Position numbers and translations under genes: made by a program. Below are positions 47,535 through 50,173 of a stretch of DNA of 50,173 bases, piece by piece. The notes beneath the pieces are model-generated. The model did no database searches. It had not been told where the DNA came from and saw nothing but the letters and a program-made list of their open reading frames with translations. Numbering within the stretch: the stretch's first letter is position 1; each line of letters opens with the position of its first letter. Origin of the DNA: Microbacterium sp. A20 (lineage in GTDB: Bacteria; Actinomycetota; Actinomycetes; Actinomycetales; Microbacteriaceae). The DNA is taken from NCBI RefSeq assembly GCF_004794515.1, contig NZ_SSDF01000049.1, forward strand, positions 1-50,173, read 5' to 3'.

Positions 47535-50173
47535 TCAGACCTCGGTCGTCGTCTCCGCGGTCTCGCCCTTGCGGTTGCGCCGGGCGATGAGCACACCGCC
47601 GGTCGCGGCGAGGGCCACGACCACAAGGCCGCCGACGATCCACGGCCACACCGGGGCGCCGTCTTCGTCTGCCGGCTCGGTCACCGCGGTGACGGCGGTG
47701 GTGGCTTCGGAGTCGACCTCGGCCTCCTCCTCCATCGCGACGCCGCACTCCGCGTCGACCGGGATGATCGCGGTCACCGGGTCGAGCGCCTCGCCCGCGG
47801 CATAGGTGCCGAACGCGGCAGCCCCCGCCTCGGTGAGTGTCGTCGGGATCGCGTCGAGCGAGAGCTTCCCGTCGACGACCGCGGCATCACCGAGGGCGAA
47901 CTCCGCGAGGCGGACGGCCTTCTGGTCGACGCTCTGGCCGTCCTGCGTGGTGCCGCTCACGTCGAAGACGAGGTAGCCCTTGTCGCCGGCGAGCTCGAGC
48001 CGGGCGTTCCCCAGCGTCGTGTTCAGTGCGCCGTCGTGGCCGGTGAACGTGATGCTGCCGCCGTAGGTGATGACACCGGCGAGGGTCTTGTCATCGAACG
48101 AGCCGGTGCCGCTCTCCCAGACGTAGTCCGGGTAGCGGTACTCGACATCGGTCAGCGTCCAGCCGCCCTTCGCGATGCCCTCGATGTAGGTGCGGAACGA
48201 CTCCTTGTACCCCCACTGGAGCGTGGCGCCCTCGACCGTGCACGCGCCGATCACGGTCTTCGCGCGGGTGAGCGTGAACGACAGGCCGCGGTCGACCGAG
48301 CCCTGCAGGGTGAGCGTATGCGCGCCGTCTTCGAGGCTGGCGGGCAGCGTGCCCGACCAGGTCGCGACGCCCGCAGCATCCGCGGTCACGGTGTCGAGGA
48401 GCACGGGGGTCGAGTACACGACGACCTTGATGCCCTCTTCGTTCGGCTGGAAACCGGATGCGGTGATGGTGGCCGGCTGCCCGGATTCGAGCGCGGCGAG
48501 GTTCTCCGCGTCGACGTCGATGCCGTCCGATGCCGGCGGGGCCGCGGGCAGGGTCGTCTTCGCCTTCGCGGCGGCCGCAGCCACGGTGCCCGTGTTCCCC
48601 GCGGGCGCCGCCGCGACGGAGCCGATCGTGAAGGTGACCGGGTTGAGGTCGGTCGAGTACCCCGCCAGCACCCGATCGCGTCCGGCGGCCGTCAGCGACG
48701 CCGGCGCCGCGGTGTAGGTGACGGCACCGTTCGCCGAGATGCGCGCCGCCCGCGAGAGGTCGAGCGTCGCGAACGGCACCTGCGCACCTCCGCTGGTCAC
48801 GGAAAGTGTCGCCGCTCCCGCCGAGGTGATGCGGATCTGCGGGTTCGACACGGTGACGTCGAGCACCCCGTGGTGGCCCGTGAAGCGCACCGATCCGCGG
48901 TAGACGACGCTGCCGAGCCCGGTCTTCACGTCGAAGTCGCCCCCGACGGTCTGACCGAACTGGAACTGGTTGCCCGAGCGCGTCGCACCGTCGGAGACCG
49001 CGATGGCCCCCTGGGCGATGCCACCGGTGACGTAGCGGGCGAAGTCCGAGGAGATCGCCCAGCGGAGCGATCCGCCGGGAACGCTCGCCGGCGGGGTCGT
49101 CGGCTTCGTCGGCGGCTTCGGGTCCGTGGGCTTCTCGCCGAACAGCGCGCGCCACTGAGCATCCGTGATCGTCACCGTCGAGCGCGCGTAGATCGTGTCG
49201 GCGGTGGGCATGGAGTGCTGCTTCCACACGATCACCTCGTACGACTTCGTGCGGTCGAGGTTCTTCGCCGCCGTCGTGAGATCGACCGTGAACGAGCCGA
49301 AGGTGATGTTCTGCACGTACTGCATCGCGAGGAAGCCGTCGGAGGCCGTGACATCCGCCTCCGTGCCCTTCTCGATCAGTGCGACGTATGCGCCCGGGAT
49401 CGACCCGAGCTTCGTGGCCGCGGCCGTGACGGTCAGCCCGTCCTTCGCGGTCGCCGACTTCACGGTCGCGCCGAGAGCGGGGCCCTCCGGGAGGATCGCG
49501 TTCCACTGCTCGTCGCTGACCGGCACGGTCGCACGGGCGTAGATGGTGTCGGCGTTCGGCATCGTGTGCTGCTTCCACACGATCACCTCGTACGACTTCG
49601 TGCGGTCGAGCGTGTCGGCCGCAGCCGTGAGGTCGACGCTGAACGCGCCGCCGGTGATACCCCGCACGTACTGCATCGCGAGGAAGCCACCGCCGGCCGT
49701 CACATCCGCCTCGGTGCCCTTCTCGATCACCGCGACATACGCGCCGGCAATGTCGCCGAGCTTCGAGGCCGCCGCCGTGACCGTCAGGCCGTCCTTCGCC
49801 GTCGCCGTCTTCACCGTGGCGGTGAGGCCCGCGGCGTTGCCGTAGTTCAGTGCCACGCTCTGCTCCTGCGCGGCGTTGGTGACTCCGCCCGCGCCGTAGG
49901 TGTACACGCCGTAGGAGCCGGGGGTGGCGGCGGTGTCCTTCAGCGTCAGCGTCGCCTGGAACGTGCCGTCGGCCGCGATGTCGACCCACTGCGCGCGGAT
50001 CGCACCCTGGTACTGCGACGGCACCTGGTTCAGCACACCTTCGGCGAGCGCCCATGCCTGCGCCGCGACCGAGCGGCTCGCGGATGAGGCGCCGGTCGAC
50101 GGCTTCCAGTCCGCGGCGAAGTTGCCGAACACCACGTACGTGCCCTGCGGCAGATCCTTCGGGATCGGAACGC
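47535..50173 (-). CDS. Cell-surface HtaA-domain (haem-binding) protein, 3' part
   Basis: The frame is open to the window edge, giving at least 879 residues with the N terminus missing. Two tandem modules of about 117 residues (each with TKSYEVIVWKQH and DTIYAR) come first; their DNA is highly similar at a 351-bp offset. Two HtaA domains follow, the first from SLRWAISSDFARYVTGGIAQ and the second from LQWGYKESFRTYIEGIAKGG, each with a GSxxFTGHxGxL core. An Ig-like bacterial domain lies between them (GQPATITASGFQPNEEGIKV). The end is acidic linker, one helix (VWPWIVGGLVVVALAATGGV) and a basic tail, without LPxTG. In Corynebacterium, HtaA domains bind haem for uptake; here no hmuTUV genes are in view. 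Confidence 0.82.
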   Translation of the reverse strand, partial: VPIPKDLPQGTYVVFGNFAADWKPSTGASSASRSVAAQAWALAEGVLNQVPSQYQGAIRAQWVDIAADGTFQATLTLKDTAATPGSYGVYTYGAGGVTNAAQEQSVALNYGNAAGLTATVKTATAKDGLTVTAAASKLGDIAGAYVAVIEKGTEADVTAGGGFLAMQYVRGITGGAFSVDLTAAADTLDRTKSYEVIVWKQHTMPNADTIYARATVPVSDEQWNAILPEGPALGATVKSATAKDGLTVTAAATKLGSIPGAYVALIEKGTEADVTASDGFLAMQYVQNITFGSFTVDLTTAAKNLDRTKSYEVIVWKQHSMPTADTIYARSTVTITDAQWRALFGEKPTDPKPPTKPTTPPASVPGGSLRWAISSDFARYVTGGIAQGAIAVSDGATRSGNQFQFGQTVGGDFDVKTGLGSVVYRGSVRFTGHHGVLDVTVSNPQIRITSAGAATLSVTSGGAQVPFATLDLSRAARISANGAVTYTAAPASLTAAGRDRVLAGYSTDLNPVTFTIGSVAAAPAGNTGTVAAAAAKAKTTLPAAPPASDGIDVDAENLAALESGQPATITASGFQPNEEGIKVVVYSTPVLLDTVTADAAGVATWSGTLPASLEDGAHTLTLQGSVDRGLSFTLTRAKTVIGACTVEGATLQWGYKESFRTYIEGIAKGGWTLTDVEYRYPDYVWESGTGSFDDKTLAGVITYGGSITFTGHDGALNTTLGNARLELAGDKGYLVFDVSGTTQDGQSVDQKAVRLAEFALGDAAVVDGKLSLDAIPTTLTEAGAAAFGTYAAGEALDPVTAIIPVDAECGVAMEEEAEVDSEATTAVTAVTEPADEDGAPVWPWIVGGLVVVALAATGGVLIARRNRKGETAETTTEV

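Noticed and set aside
47535..47660. LPxTG sortase signal at the end of the surface protein
   Set aside because: The tail has a helix and basic residues but no LPxTG-like motif before the helix, so it is a membrane anchor.
47226..50087. Long forward frame opposite the HtaA gene
   Set aside because: The HtaA reading has recognisable domains and a membrane anchor; the forward frame is Arg/Asp/Val-rich with none.

Overview
The window is high-GC actinobacterial chromosome, most likely Microbacterium or another Microbacteriaceae. The grounds are GC-rich codon usage throughout, leaderless promoters, a DUF3073 protein, an HtaA-type surface protein, paired FluC channels, and purF-purM next to small conserved actinobacterial genes. 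I see no rRNA, tRNA, CRISPR array, transposase or phage gene. It reads as accessory metabolic islands set between housekeeping genes.

Layout. 1-10.7 kb: 5' end of a basic protein, an aldose 1-epimerase, an RND efflux pump with its TetR regulator and a 32-bp palindromic operator, two overlapping fluoride-channel genes, an FAD/Rieske oxidoreductase, a nitroreductase, a TipA-like MerR regulator with a textbook MerR promoter, and small membrane proteins. 10.9-22.4 kb: a catabolic island with two nucleoside hydrolases, a cytidine-deaminase-like enzyme, an MHS-type transporter, a uronate-dehydrogenase-like enzyme, an MBL-fold hydrolase, a D-2-hydroxyacid dehydrogenase, and OtnI/OtnK/OtnC-type isomerase, kinase and decarboxylase. 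A GntR/FCD regulator closes it, and the two main promoters carry the same ATAGTATAG motif over their -10 elements. 22.5-26.2 kb: an autoregulated DUF4097-PadR operon, a universal stress protein, DUF3073 and an AraC regulator.

26.2-40.5 kb: a glycan-utilisation island with a sugar ABC transporter (lipoprotein and two permeases), a GH116 glycosidase, a secreted GH101 endo-alpha-N-acetylgalactosaminidase broken by a frameshift, a GH35 beta-galactosidase and a LacI regulator. Two similar LacI-type operators lie before the transporter operon and between lacI and GH35. Together these suggest release, import and cleavage of Gal-GalNAc-type O-glycan disaccharide. 40.5-50.2 kb: a relic of an MFS gene, small membrane proteins (one frameshifted), a secreted protein of unknown function, a CynX-like transporter coupled to purF-purM, and the 3' part of an HtaA-domain (haem-binding) surface protein that runs off the window.

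Scattered between genes are five palindromic elements of unrelated sequence that share 19-bp unit spacing. A 25-bp repeat also sits inside two coding regions.

The two most interesting proposals are an oxidative nucleoside/pentose pathway built from Otn-type enzymes, and an O-glycan locus in a presumably environmental actinobacterium. Both are inferences from gene content.
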